DNA of 64,000 nt from NCBI RefSeq assembly GCF_006569185.2, contig NZ_VIGC02000013.1:116514-180513 (forward strand), given 5' to 3'. Shown piece after piece: positions 49,983 through 58,446 of the stretch. The translations under genes and the position numbers were made by a program. This DNA is from Litorilinea aerophila. Lineage in GTDB: Bacteria; Chloroflexota; Anaerolineae; Caldilineales; Caldilineaceae. The notes beneath the pieces are model-generated. The model saw only the letters and a list, made by a program, of their open reading frames with translations. It was not told where the DNA came from and searched no databases. Positions within the stretch are counted from its first letter, which is position 1. Each line of letters starts with the position of its first letter.

Positions 49983-50882
49983 TCACAGGCCCAGCCAGCG
50001 GGCCAGGGCACCGCTGGGGTAAACCAGCGGGCGGGCGTCATTGCCGACCTGGACAGGCTGCGTTCCCCGGATTGGCGGCGCAGGCGATGCAGCCGCGGTG
50101 GCCGGCAGCAGCAGCCGGGCCAGGAAGAGCGCGGTGGGATCCTGGCCCAGGGCATGCTCGGGCAGGGGCGTCAGCCCGCCCAGGTCGGTGAAGGCCGTGC
50201 CTTCCCGCCAGGCCTGCAGGATGGCCGCGCGCAGCGCGCCGGCCCGGTCCGCCGGGGGGACCGCGGCCAGGTCCGGCCAGAGGGGCTGGGGCAGGGGCGG
50301 GTCGGCCTCGGTCCGGATCACCAGCTCCAGCTCGTAGCCGTCCTGGAGCCGGGATGGCATGACCGCGTCCAGGGCGTTGTAGGGCCCGGCCGCGAAGGCC
50401 GGGGTTTTGCCCTGTTCGCAGACGGTGAAGCGGACGAAGAGGTCCACCACCACCGCCTCGTCGATGGTGATGCCGTCGCCCACGGTCACACCGGCCACCG
50501 GCGTCCCGTGTAGTCCCTGGCGCAGGGCCTCCGCATCCTGGGCCTGATACCAGCGATCCAGGCGGATACAGGCGGGCCGGGGCAGCTCGATCAGGCGCCC
50601 GATGCGGTCGATGGCCAGCCCGGGCTGCACCAGGAGCTGCTCCTCCCGGCCATCGGGAAAGTCCGGGTCCTCGCCGGGGGCCAGGGCTGCTTCCCAGTCC
50701 ACCCGCAGGCCGGCGACCGTGCCGTGGCCGTGGAGATAGGCCAGGGCTCGGGCCAGCCGTCCCCGGTGATAGGTCTGTTCGTCGGTAAAATCGTCGGCGT
50801 CCAGCAGGATTCCTGTGGCGTAGAAAAGTCGCCGGGGGGTCTCCCGTGGGCGCACCAGTGGATCATCCCGTGTGCTCATCAT
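49983..50882 (-). CDS. eCIS structural protein, first of three sharing the FY-GL motif
   Basis: 299 residues. The N-terminal motif RRLFYATGILLDADDFTDEQ, ending HGHGTVAGLRV, is the best example of the shared signature. It is followed by a beta-rich domain (GLAIDRIGRLIELP, DLFVRFTVCEQG) resembling phage tail or baseplate accessory proteins. No catalytic motif is seen. The start codon could be the second Met (two ATGs in a row). Confidence 0.75.
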   Translation of the reverse strand: MMSTRDDPLVRPRETPRRLFYATGILLDADDFTDEQTYHRGRLARALAYLHGHGTVAGLRVDWEAALAPGEDPDFPDGREEQLLVQPGLAIDRIGRLIELPRPACIRLDRWYQAQDAEALRQGLHGTPVAGVTVGDGITIDEAVVVDLFVRFTVCEQGKTPAFAAGPYNALDAVMPSRLQDGYELELVIRTEADPPLPQPLWPDLAAVPPADRAGALRAAILQAWREGTAFTDLGGLTPLPEHALGQDPTALFLARLLLPATAAASPAPPIRGTQPVQVGNDARPLVYPSGALARWLGL

Positions 50883-50970
50883 TCCCTTCCCATCTTCTGC
50901 GGATTTGCTTCAGGCCTGGGTAGACGGGCATGCCCCGGATGGTTACCCGGGGCTGCCTCTCGTGTCTCAT
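50863..50970 (-). CDS. Candidate 35-residue ORF
   Basis: ATG 50970 lies four bases after the stop of the 64-aa gene and the frame ends inside the start of the 299-aa gene. It encodes a basic peptide (MRHERQPRVTIRGMPVYPGL). The SD is weak. It is listed because it fills the only gap of its size in this part of the block; it may be untranslated. Confidence 0.25.
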   Translation of the reverse strand: MRHERQPRVTIRGMPVYPGLKQIRRRWEGNDEHTG

Positions 50971-50974
50971 GGCC

Positions 50975-51169
50975 CTACGGAGGCGGCGTGGGATCTGTGT
51001 CGCCGGGCCGCTCCCGGACCACGACCACGGCCCGGGCCGGCGCGCTGCGTTGGCCCCGGTCGTTGACCACCACCAGCTGGAAGTGGTAGCGTCCTGGCCG
51101 GGTGGGCGCTTCCACCTCGACGCGGGGGAAGCGGGTGCGGATGGGCTGGTCCCGCTCAAACCTGGGCAT
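50975..51169 (-). CDS. Small PKD-like half-domain protein
   Basis: 64 residues. The sequence RPGRYHFQLVVVNDRGQRSAPARAVVVV is the second half of a PKD/Ig-like domain (strands after the Y-W loop), with no first half. A Pro-rich tail follows. The upstream 103-aa protein ends with a matching first half. GGAG lies 12-15 bases before ATG 51169. See the finding on split domains. Confidence 0.7.
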   Translation of the reverse strand: MPRFERDQPIRTRFPRVEVEAPTRPGRYHFQLVVVNDRGQRSAPARAVVVVRERPGDTDPTPPP

Positions 51170-51175
51170 GGTCGC

Positions 51176-51487
51176 CTACCGCTCCACATTCACCAGGGTC
51201 CAGACATATTCTCGGATGGTACCGCCGGCCACATCGAACGATCCTTCACCGCTGAGGGCGAAGGATTCGCCGAAGGGCACCTCAGACGGTGCCTCGATGA
51301 CCGCGGTGGGGCCCGGGTCGGTGATGGTGACCACGGCCTGGGCCGGCGCCGAGACGTTGCCGTCGTCGTCCACCACCTGCAGCTCAAAGATGTATCGGCC
51401 GGGGCGCAGGGGATCGTTGGCGTCTACTTCCACCTCGACCTTGGCGTCGGTGGTGGGAACGGGTACTCCGATTTCAAACTTGGGCAT
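51176..51487 (-). CDS. Small protein with two PKD-like half-domains
   Basis: 103 residues. The N-terminal half (VEVEVDANDPLRPGRYIFELQVVDDDGNVSAPAQAVVTI) is the back half of a PKD/Ig-like domain. The C-terminal half (PTAVIEAPSEVPFGESFALSGEGSFDVAGGTIREYVWTL) is the front half of another one. GGAGG precedes ATG 51487. It sits between the large tail protein, whose end is a front half, and the 64-aa protein, which is a back half. A role as a tail-tip or surface decoration chain is inferred. Confidence 0.75.
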   Translation of the reverse strand: MPKFEIGVPVPTTDAKVEVEVDANDPLRPGRYIFELQVVDDDGNVSAPAQAVVTITDPGPTAVIEAPSEVPFGESFALSGEGSFDVAGGTIREYVWTLVNVER

Positions 51488-51508
51488 GAGATCCTCCAGA
51501 TTCAGGAA

Positions 51509-54106
51509 TTATTCCACTCGTCGCCAGATGTAGCGGACGATGCGTCGGCCTGCCGGCGCCCAGGAGCCGCTGGCATCCAGCACAAACGGGGTGCCCGCAG
51601 GCGTGGGCGGGACGGGCGCCACGTGGGCCTGGGGCGGCCGGATGCCCATGGGGGTGGCGGGCAGGGCTCCCCCTTGTAGCCTGGGATCCAGGCTGGCCGG
51701 TCGCCCCAGGGAGAGCCCCCCGGCGGTGCCCACGGATCGGGGGAGGCGCTGTCTGCCTTCGCCCGGCCGCGGCCCGCCAGGAAGCCGCCCATCCTCTGCC
51801 CGGCCGAGATAGGTGTCCGCGCCCACCAGCGAGGCCAGCCCCACCAGCAGGGACATGCTGGCTTCCAGCACCTTGACCTCCACGTGGGCCGGCGTCTCCA
51901 GCGCCACGATGCGACGGATCAGGCCCAGATCCTGGGGCGTCACATCCTGGTGCACCAACACAGTGACCCGATGGGCCAGCCGGTCGAAAAAGGCCTGGAC
52001 GGTGGCCCGCTCGCCTTCATCCGCCAGCTGATCCACCCGGAAGAGGGCCAGGAACTCCTGGCGGGCGGGCTCCTCCAACACGGCGGCATCGCCCAGAAAA
52101 AGGGTGTCGCCCACATAGGAATTGCCGCTGACCGTCAGCCCGGCCAGCAGGGGATCCTGGGCCCCCGAGAGCTCGGCGCCCAGGATGGTGGCAAAGGTGC
52201 GCCGCAGCCGCCAGTCCTCCACGATGACAATCTCGCCGCCAGAGACGCCGCCGCCCGTGGCCACCTCCAGGGCCAGGGCCAGGCCGGCCAGGGTGCCTCG
52301 CCGGCGGTAGAGTTCGGGCGCCCGGGCGATCAGGGCCCGCTGGCGGTCCGGCCCGTAAGCGGTGTCCAGGGTGACGCCGATCCAGCTGCCCAGCCAGGCC
52401 AGCGCCTCTTCGGGCGCGGTGCGGGGGTCGGTGAGCAGATAGCTGGCGGCGATGCGGTCCTCCAGGGGGGTGAGGATGCCCTCCATGTTGCCCAGAAAGC
52501 GCTCCAGGAAATCGGCCGGCGTGCTGGATTCCCCCGGCGCCAGGGATTCGTCCGCCTCCGGGCTGAAGGTATCCTCGTGGTAGAGGGCCGGCAGGTAGTG
52601 CTCTACGTAGGAGAAGCGGGAGCCGTAGGCCCGCAGCGCCCACAGCTCGGGGGTGGTGCGGCCGTCGCCCTGCAAAGCCACCCGGACGTGGAGATAGCGT
52701 CCCCGCAGGGTGCGCACCCGCCTGCCGCTGCGCTGGATGAGCACCGTAAACAGCCCCGCCCGTCCGGGCCGGCGAGGGCAGCGGATCAGGCCGGGGTGAA
52801 AGGGCAACTCAGACGGCCACGAGACCCAGGCGCCCTGGGGCAGCCGATCCCGGTGGCTGTCGGCGAAGAGGGGGCCAAAGCGGTGTTCGTGCCACTGGGC
52901 TGGATCCGCCGGCGGCAGGGGATCGTCGGTCGCCGCCAGGAAGACCTGGATGCCACCCCGGGCCGGGAAGTGGGCCTCCAGGTAGAGCCGATGCCAGATG
53001 GTCTGGGGCGAGCCACTGTCCAGGGGGAGGCGGCCGGTGGCTTCGCCCTGGGGGGCAAAGGCGGGCAAGGACAGCCGGTGGAGCGGCCGGGGAGCCAGGG
53101 TGCCGGCCTCCCGGGTAGGATAGTGGGGCGGGAGGGTCACGCCGTTGAAGAACGGGCCGCCGTCATGCTGCTGGAGGGGGTAGAAGTCCCCAACCGGGAG
53201 CACGGCAGGGCTCTCCTCTCCCACGGGGAGGGCATCCACGGGGTAGACCGGCGCCTCTGCCGGGGTCCCGGCCCACAGGACCGCGATGTGGCCTTCGGCG
53301 GCCCAGGCCATGCTGTACGGGTGCTGCATCCCCAGCAGTCGGACGGCTTTGTACCAGCCCAGGGGCTCTGCATTCCCGGGCGCCAGCAGGCGCACCAGCG
53401 CTTCCTGCCCCGTCCGCCAGCTCAGGACCGCCACTTGGCCCTGGGGGCTGCAGTCGATGGCCACGGGCGTTTCGTCGTCGGGCCAGGTCAGGTCCGTCAG
53501 GACGGTGAGTCGGGGCGGGTTCGGGTTTTCAGGACAGGGCCGGAAAACCTGGGCTGCATAGGCCGCGTAGGGGCGCTCGGGCAAGGGCAGGCCCTGGGCC
53601 CGGGCCAGGCGACGGTGGGTCCGGTCCAGCACCCAGACGCCACCCCGGGGGTCGGCCGCCAGGCGCCAGGCGTCGAAGCCAGGTGCGGCCAGGGTTACAG
53701 GGCGCCACAGGCGGTGCAGGTCGTAGAGGAGGAGGCGGCCTGCCATGGCCACATAGAGCACGCCATCGTGGCCCACGGCCAGGTCCGTAGGGGTACCGGA
53801 CAGCGGCGGCTTGAAGAGGGTCAAAACGCCAGGGCCTGCCCAGGCCACCTGGATCGCCTCGGCCAGGGGATCCCAGTAGGCCCAGGTGCCGAAGCCATCC
53901 ACCGTGGCGGGCACCTGCTCCAGCCGGGAAAGGGCCTCGACCTCGGCATCATCCCCGGGGGGCGCGCCCAGAGGATCCCCGAGCCGCTGGCTGGCCAGCC
54001 GCAGGGACCGTCGCTCCCGATCGTAGTGGAGTTGGGGCGGCGCGCCCGGAAGCGCCCAGTCATCCTCGTTTGCCAGCATCCAGAAACGCAGGCCATTGGC
54101 GTCCAT
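51509..54106 (-). CDS. Phage-tail-like wedge protein with propeller-like N-terminus (Afp12-like)
   Basis: 865 residues. The first 330 residues look like a beta-propeller (PTDLAVGHDGVLYVAMAGRLLLYDL, AWRLAADPRGGVWVLDR, AIDCSPQGQVAVLSWRTG). A beta-sandwich-like stretch follows. The region from about 500 is the tail-protein domain typical of eCIS and phage-like tails: YVEHYLPALYHED, ADFLERFLGNMEGILTPLEDRI, LAWLGSWIGVTLD, RAPELYRRRGTLAGLALALEVATG. That part corresponds to the Afp12/gp7-like wedge component. The last 35 residues (GTPFVLDASGSWAP, then RIVRYIW) are only half of a PKD domain. ATG 54106 overlaps the preceding stop by one base. Confidence 0.88.
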   Translation of the reverse strand: MDANGLRFWMLANEDDWALPGAPPQLHYDRERRSLRLASQRLGDPLGAPPGDDAEVEALSRLEQVPATVDGFGTWAYWDPLAEAIQVAWAGPGVLTLFKPPLSGTPTDLAVGHDGVLYVAMAGRLLLYDLHRLWRPVTLAAPGFDAWRLAADPRGGVWVLDRTHRRLARAQGLPLPERPYAAYAAQVFRPCPENPNPPRLTVLTDLTWPDDETPVAIDCSPQGQVAVLSWRTGQEALVRLLAPGNAEPLGWYKAVRLLGMQHPYSMAWAAEGHIAVLWAGTPAEAPVYPVDALPVGEESPAVLPVGDFYPLQQHDGGPFFNGVTLPPHYPTREAGTLAPRPLHRLSLPAFAPQGEATGRLPLDSGSPQTIWHRLYLEAHFPARGGIQVFLAATDDPLPPADPAQWHEHRFGPLFADSHRDRLPQGAWVSWPSELPFHPGLIRCPRRPGRAGLFTVLIQRSGRRVRTLRGRYLHVRVALQGDGRTTPELWALRAYGSRFSYVEHYLPALYHEDTFSPEADESLAPGESSTPADFLERFLGNMEGILTPLEDRIAASYLLTDPRTAPEEALAWLGSWIGVTLDTAYGPDRQRALIARAPELYRRRGTLAGLALALEVATGGGVSGGEIVIVEDWRLRRTFATILGAELSGAQDPLLAGLTVSGNSYVGDTLFLGDAAVLEEPARQEFLALFRVDQLADEGERATVQAFFDRLAHRVTVLVHQDVTPQDLGLIRRIVALETPAHVEVKVLEASMSLLVGLASLVGADTYLGRAEDGRLPGGPRPGEGRQRLPRSVGTAGGLSLGRPASLDPRLQGGALPATPMGIRPPQAHVAPVPPTPAGTPFVLDASGSWAPAGRRIVRYIWRRVE

Positions 54107-56328
54107 CAGTAGCAGACCTCCGGTACCACGGGCACGGCCACGGCGGTGTCGGCGGCGAAGGGATTGGGGACGCCGCTCAGATCGCCTGGGGGATCCACGT
54201 CGGCCACCACCACCAGGGAGAGGAGCTCGGGCAGTTGCCAGCGGGCCATGGCCACTTCCTGGGGCAGGCCGGGATTGGGTCCGGCCACCGGCTGCCAGTC
54301 ATCGCCCTGGCGCCGGAAGAGGCGCACTCCGCGCACCCCGCGCACCCCCTCCACCCGGGCCACGGCCACTTCCAGTTCCCGGTCCCGCACCGGGGTGTTG
54401 AGCGGCCAGCCGTTGCCCAGGGGGCCGCCGCCGCCCAGGGGCCAGAGAAAGCGTCGCAGGGCCTCCCGCACGCCGTTGAGGACCGTCTCCTGGCCGGCGC
54501 CGTCGGCGATGGTGATTCCCACGCTCACGCCCAGGGGCACGTACTCGCAGCCGATGACGTAGAGCTCCGTGGCCAGGGGGCGCCGCTGGTCCAGGTGGGC
54601 ATGGACGGCCTCCAGGGTGGGCCGGTCCGCCCGGGGGTTGGGCGGCGTGGGCGTCTCTTTCAACGGCCACACCATCACCGAGACCACACCGGTGGCGTTG
54701 GGGTCTCGCTGCTGGGGGCGGAAGCGGGGCAGCACCTCCACCCGTCCCAGGCGGACGCCGGGTGTTTCGGCGGCCAGCCGACGATAGTCGTCGGTGGTGA
54801 CGGCCCGATCCCGGTGGCGGAAGAGGGCCGGGATGCGTTGCTCTGCGGCCTCCAGGGTTTCGGCGTCCTCGCCGCCGGTGGCGGGCAGGGGTTGGGCCAC
54901 CTTGAGTTTGGGAACGGGGCGCCCCTGGAGATCTACCGCGGTGATGGCGTTCAGGGAGCCGGCCGGCACGTTGCCGACCTGGCCGCCGCCCGCCCGCAGG
55001 AGGCCCACCCGGATGCGGCCGCCCAGGGGCGGGATGCGCCCCCGCACCCCATCGCCGAAGCGGACCGTGCCCGCCTCGCTGTCCAGGCGGTAGACCGGGT
55101 CATCCCGGCCGGCCAGGGCCAGGTCGTCGATCTGGCGCCAGGCCCGGAAGCCCAGGCCCGGCTCTTCCACCTGGAGCTGCAGGCTTTCCGCCTCGACAGA
55201 GCGGCCGGGTAGCTGGAGCTCCTGGTCGGCCCGGCCGTTGCTCTGACCCACGACCCGGTTGAAGATGGACTGGCGCTGTTCCACCTCCACCGCGTTGATG
55301 CCCACCCAGCTCAGGGCCAGGCTCTGGAGGGGGACCAGGGGCCGGAGGCGCAGCCAGGTGACTAACCGCGCCGCGCTCTTGGGATCGTCAAGGCGGGGTG
55401 GCTGGTCGCCTACACCGGCCTGCGGCTCGCTGCGCACATCGTTGCCGGGCGCGGCCAGGAAGCGAGCCGCAGGCAACGCCAGCCGCTGGACGCCAGGCCG
55501 GGTCAGGCCGGCCGTGGAGTCGGCGATCACGTCCAGCGGGTGGTACTGGGTGCGGCCGTTGACCGGGTCGAGGCCTGTCACCTCCCACAGGTGGGGGATG
55601 CGGGCCCGGGGACCGATGTCGGCGAAGAGGGCCGGGACTTCCAGGGCGGGGACCACGCCCACGCTGAGGAGCTGATGGCCGCCGCTGTCGCTGCGGCCCA
55701 GGCTCTCCCGGACGGCCTCGACCCCATCCGGGGTGGGCGCCAGCAGGGCCAGCCAGAGACAGCGGTCCACGGTATCGGCCACCAGGTCAAAGCCGGTCGC
55801 TTCTGCCGCGCCGCCTGCAAAGACCGGGGTGGTGACGTAGGGCTGGGGGCGGCGGTCGCCCAACCGATAGAGGACCTGCAGGCCCAGGAGGAGCTCCTGG
55901 AGCTGGCTGTCCCCATCGGTGGGGAGGGGGCGCTTGTAGTAGGCCTCGGCCTGGATGGGCAGCACGGTGAGCTCGGTGCGGGTTTCGAAGGTCACCGGGC
56001 CGGAGACTTTGGCCAGAGCCTGGATGGTCGTCGCACGGGTCTGCTGCTCGTCGTCCATGGCCACGGCCACCAGGGTGCGGGCCGGCCGGGCCGGCCGCAT
56101 GGGCACGTCCAGCAGGCGCAGGAAGGCCAGCCGCTGGCGTTCGGGAATCAGGTTGGCCCGGTAGAGCAGCGTATCGGTCAGCCAGGCGAAGAGCTCCAGC
56201 AGGGTGCGGCCCGGGTCGCCCTGGCGGGGATGGGTCCACTCGGGCGTGTGGGCCGGGATGCGGCTGAGCAGTTCGTTGACCAGGTCGTCGAAGCTGCGGT
56301 CGTCGAGGGCAGGCGGACGAATGGGCAT
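54106..56328 (-). CDS. Baseplate J / gp6-like wedge protein (Afp11-like)
   Basis: 740 residues of a baseplate-wedge protein. The N-terminus has the conserved DDRSFDDLVNELLSRIPAHTPEWT and PGRTLLELFAWLTDTLLYRANLIPERQRLAFLRLL seen in gp6/Afp11 relatives. The C-terminal part carries the J-like core (RVGLLRAGGGQVGNVPAGSLNAI, TLEAAEQRIPALFRHRDRAVTTDDYRRLA). Together with gp25 upstream and the next large protein it would form the wedge that triggers sheath contraction. Confidence 0.93.
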   Translation of the reverse strand: MPIRPPALDDRSFDDLVNELLSRIPAHTPEWTHPRQGDPGRTLLELFAWLTDTLLYRANLIPERQRLAFLRLLDVPMRPARPARTLVAVAMDDEQQTRATTIQALAKVSGPVTFETRTELTVLPIQAEAYYKRPLPTDGDSQLQELLLGLQVLYRLGDRRPQPYVTTPVFAGGAAEATGFDLVADTVDRCLWLALLAPTPDGVEAVRESLGRSDSGGHQLLSVGVVPALEVPALFADIGPRARIPHLWEVTGLDPVNGRTQYHPLDVIADSTAGLTRPGVQRLALPAARFLAAPGNDVRSEPQAGVGDQPPRLDDPKSAARLVTWLRLRPLVPLQSLALSWVGINAVEVEQRQSIFNRVVGQSNGRADQELQLPGRSVEAESLQLQVEEPGLGFRAWRQIDDLALAGRDDPVYRLDSEAGTVRFGDGVRGRIPPLGGRIRVGLLRAGGGQVGNVPAGSLNAITAVDLQGRPVPKLKVAQPLPATGGEDAETLEAAEQRIPALFRHRDRAVTTDDYRRLAAETPGVRLGRVEVLPRFRPQQRDPNATGVVSVMVWPLKETPTPPNPRADRPTLEAVHAHLDQRRPLATELYVIGCEYVPLGVSVGITIADGAGQETVLNGVREALRRFLWPLGGGGPLGNGWPLNTPVRDRELEVAVARVEGVRGVRGVRLFRRQGDDWQPVAGPNPGLPQEVAMARWQLPELLSLVVVADVDPPGDLSGVPNPFAADTAVAVPVVPEVCY

Positions 56329-56331
56329 GGT

Positions 56332-56730
56332 CTATGCCTCCAGTTCCATGGTGAGACCCATCTGCTGCAGCAGGCCGGTGCGCCGCAGGCGGTAGGCGAT
56401 CTCGATGCGCAGTTGCGCCGGCGCGTCGGGCACCTCTCGCACCTCCACCCGGTCCACCAGGATACGGCTCTCCCAGCGGTTCAGGGATTGGGTGATCACC
56501 TCGGCGATGCGGGTGCGGGTGGCCAGGTCGTTGGGCTGGTGGAGAAAATTTTCCAGGCCGGCGCCGAAGTCCCGGCGCATCAACTGCTCGCCGGGCCGGG
56601 TGCGCAGGATGACCTGGATCATCTGGCGGACGCTGGCTTCCAGGCTGGGGTAGTGGAGCTCGCCGTTGGCATCGGGCAGGGGCAGGAGCGGCCAGCCGAT
56701 CAGTTTGGGTGGAAGGGTGGAGGGTGCCAT
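56332..56730 (-). CDS. gp25-like baseplate protein (Afp9-like)
   Basis: 132 residues, the full length of a gp25/IraD-type baseplate protein. Key stretch: LEASVRQMIQVILRTRPGEQLMRRDFGAGLENFLHQPND, the gp25 core that contacts the first sheath ring. Its last part (RIEIAYRLRRTG) is the usual beta strand. It ends three bases before the wedge protein start. It is among the most conserved parts of all contractile tails. Confidence 0.95.
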   Translation of the reverse strand: MAPSTLPPKLIGWPLLPLPDANGELHYPSLEASVRQMIQVILRTRPGEQLMRRDFGAGLENFLHQPNDLATRTRIAEVITQSLNRWESRILVDRVEVREVPDAPAQLRIEIAYRLRRTGLLQQMGLTMELEA

Positions 56731-56733
56731 GGT

Positions 56734-58446
56734 CTATTTGCTCTTGGGAATGGGCAGGCAGATCTTCACGAACAGCAGCCACCAGAAAACGATGTCCAAC
56801 AGGGCCAGGAAGATGCTCAGGACGATAAACGCGCACAGGGTGATGATGGGGATGTTGAAGCTGCAGATCCAGTCCAGGGCCAGGCCCACCCCATCGGCTG
56901 GCCGGTTGCCGCCGAAGAGATCGTCCAGGTTGTTGCTCTGGAGGAAGTTGAACATCTTCTCCGGCACCCGGAAGGAGACGTTGGGCTTCAGCATCTTGAC
57001 GGTCTCCCGCTGCTCCGGGTCGAAGAGGTCGGGCAGCGGGATCTGGACCGGCGGCGGGGCCGGGTCGCCGCTTTCGTACCAGGGTGCGATGGCGAAGGGT
57101 TGGCTGGGGGCAAGGCCCCACACCAGCCGCGGGGGGCAGTCCCCACCGGCCGCGTCCCGTTGGCGCACCCGGATGAAGGTGTGGAGCCGGTAGCGCCGCC
57201 GGGGCGTGTCGAACCGCCGCTCGCCGGCCACCACCCCATTGCGCCGCTCCTGGATCACGCCCTCCAACGCTGCCAGGATCCGGGTTCGCTGTCTGCCGTC
57301 GATCCGCCAGCGCAGCACAGCCGGCAGACTGACCATCGTGGCCGTCCCTGCCGGAGTGCCCGTGGCCTGGGCATCCAGTTGGGCCTCCCAGCGCGCGGCG
57401 CTGGCCTGCAAAAAGTCGCCGGCCCGGAGCTGCCCCTGCTGGCCCCCGCTTCCCGTCACGGCCAGCACCACCTGATTCAAAGCCCCGACGAAGCGCCGGG
57501 CCTGGGGGCCCGTCCCCAGCGCGTCCAGGTCCATCAGCAGGCGCAAAACGGTCATGACATCGGCCAGGGACGAGCTGCCCGGTGACGGCAGCGCCAGGGC
57601 CCCGTTGAGGAGCGGGAGCTCCCGGTCGGTCCCGACGGCAAAGAGGGGCGCCAGCAGGGGATCCAGCCCGGCCATCACCTGGCCCAGTTCCGCCTGGCTC
57701 AGGGGCGCGGGTGCCTGGCTGAACTCGCTGCTGGTCACCGGCAGGATCCCGTAGAGCAGGGTCTTGCCAGTGGCCGCGCAGACCTCCGGCGGCGCCACGA
57801 ACAGGGGCACGGTGCTCTCGGCGGGCGGCTCCTGGATGCCCAGGGCCTCGGCCAGCCGACGGTTGATCTCCGGGTGGCCGGCCTGGAGGCGAGGGGGGCG
57901 CCGGGTCGGGTCGGGGTCCAGGGTTCGTTGATCGGGCGCCAGGGGAAGCCATCCTCGCCGGTCGCTGCCCAGGTGCATCCAGCCCTCCTCCAGCAGTTCC
58001 CCCTCTTCGCCCTGGAGCAAGGCACCGTCCGCGGCGGTGCGCAGCCGCCGGACCACCATGCCGGCGCTCTCGATCTGGCCAGGGGCCAGGCGGGGCATGC
58101 CGAATTCGTTGCAGAGCGCCTCCACCAGGACCACGTAGAAGGTTTGGTGGACGGGTTGAAAGAGCTTGAGGGTGGCCATATCCTGGAAGCGGGCGTCCCG
58201 GATGGCGGGAAGCTGGGCGGCCAGCCCGCCCAGGCCGCCGGGGCTCCCCAGCTCGGCCAGCAGGGCCGGGATCAGGGCCTGGACGCTTCGGGCCAGCAGG
58301 GTAGGCTGCGCCCCCTGGCCATCCAGGCTGAGTCCCCGCAAGATGTAGTGGTGATGGCCGTCTCCATTCGCGGTGGTGTTCATGGCGGTGTTCATGACAG
58401 TGTTCATGGCGTTGCCGTTCAGGCCGGCAGGGGTCTGGCTTACCAT
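56734..58446 (-). CDS. Unknown eCIS protein with C-terminal membrane segment
   Basis: 570 residues from ATG 58446, chosen because GGAG lies about 10 bases upstream; it overlaps the end of the spike gene by seven bases. A start at the MNTVMNTAMNTT repeat (58407) is the alternative. The body is mixed Leu/Ala/Arg-rich with a conserved-looking LPAVLRWRIDGRQRTRILAALEGV region and no enzyme motif. The C-terminus has a strongly hydrophobic stretch of about 35 residues (SFNIPIITLCAFIVLSIFLALLDIVFWWLLFVKICLP), enough for one or two transmembrane helices, and ends in a basic tail. It could tie the device to the membrane. That is inference. Confidence 0.75.
   Translation of the reverse strand: MVSQTPAGLNGNAMNTVMNTAMNTTANGDGHHHYILRGLSLDGQGAQPTLLARSVQALIPALLAELGSPGGLGGLAAQLPAIRDARFQDMATLKLFQPVHQTFYVVLVEALCNEFGMPRLAPGQIESAGMVVRRLRTAADGALLQGEEGELLEEGWMHLGSDRRGWLPLAPDQRTLDPDPTRRPPRLQAGHPEINRRLAEALGIQEPPAESTVPLFVAPPEVCAATGKTLLYGILPVTSSEFSQAPAPLSQAELGQVMAGLDPLLAPLFAVGTDRELPLLNGALALPSPGSSSLADVMTVLRLLMDLDALGTGPQARRFVGALNQVVLAVTGSGGQQGQLRAGDFLQASAARWEAQLDAQATGTPAGTATMVSLPAVLRWRIDGRQRTRILAALEGVIQERRNGVVAGERRFDTPRRRYRLHTFIRVRQRDAAGGDCPPRLVWGLAPSQPFAIAPWYESGDPAPPPVQIPLPDLFDPEQRETVKMLKPNVSFRVPEKMFNFLQSNNLDDLFGGNRPADGVGLALDWICSFNIPIITLCAFIVLSIFLALLDIVFWWLLFVKICLPIPKSK

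Noticed and set aside
51170..51510. Frameshifts breaking one PKD protein into three
   Set aside because: Each downstream ORF has its own SD and start codon and both breaks fall at the same domain loop, which fits separate genes better. Read-level checks would settle it.
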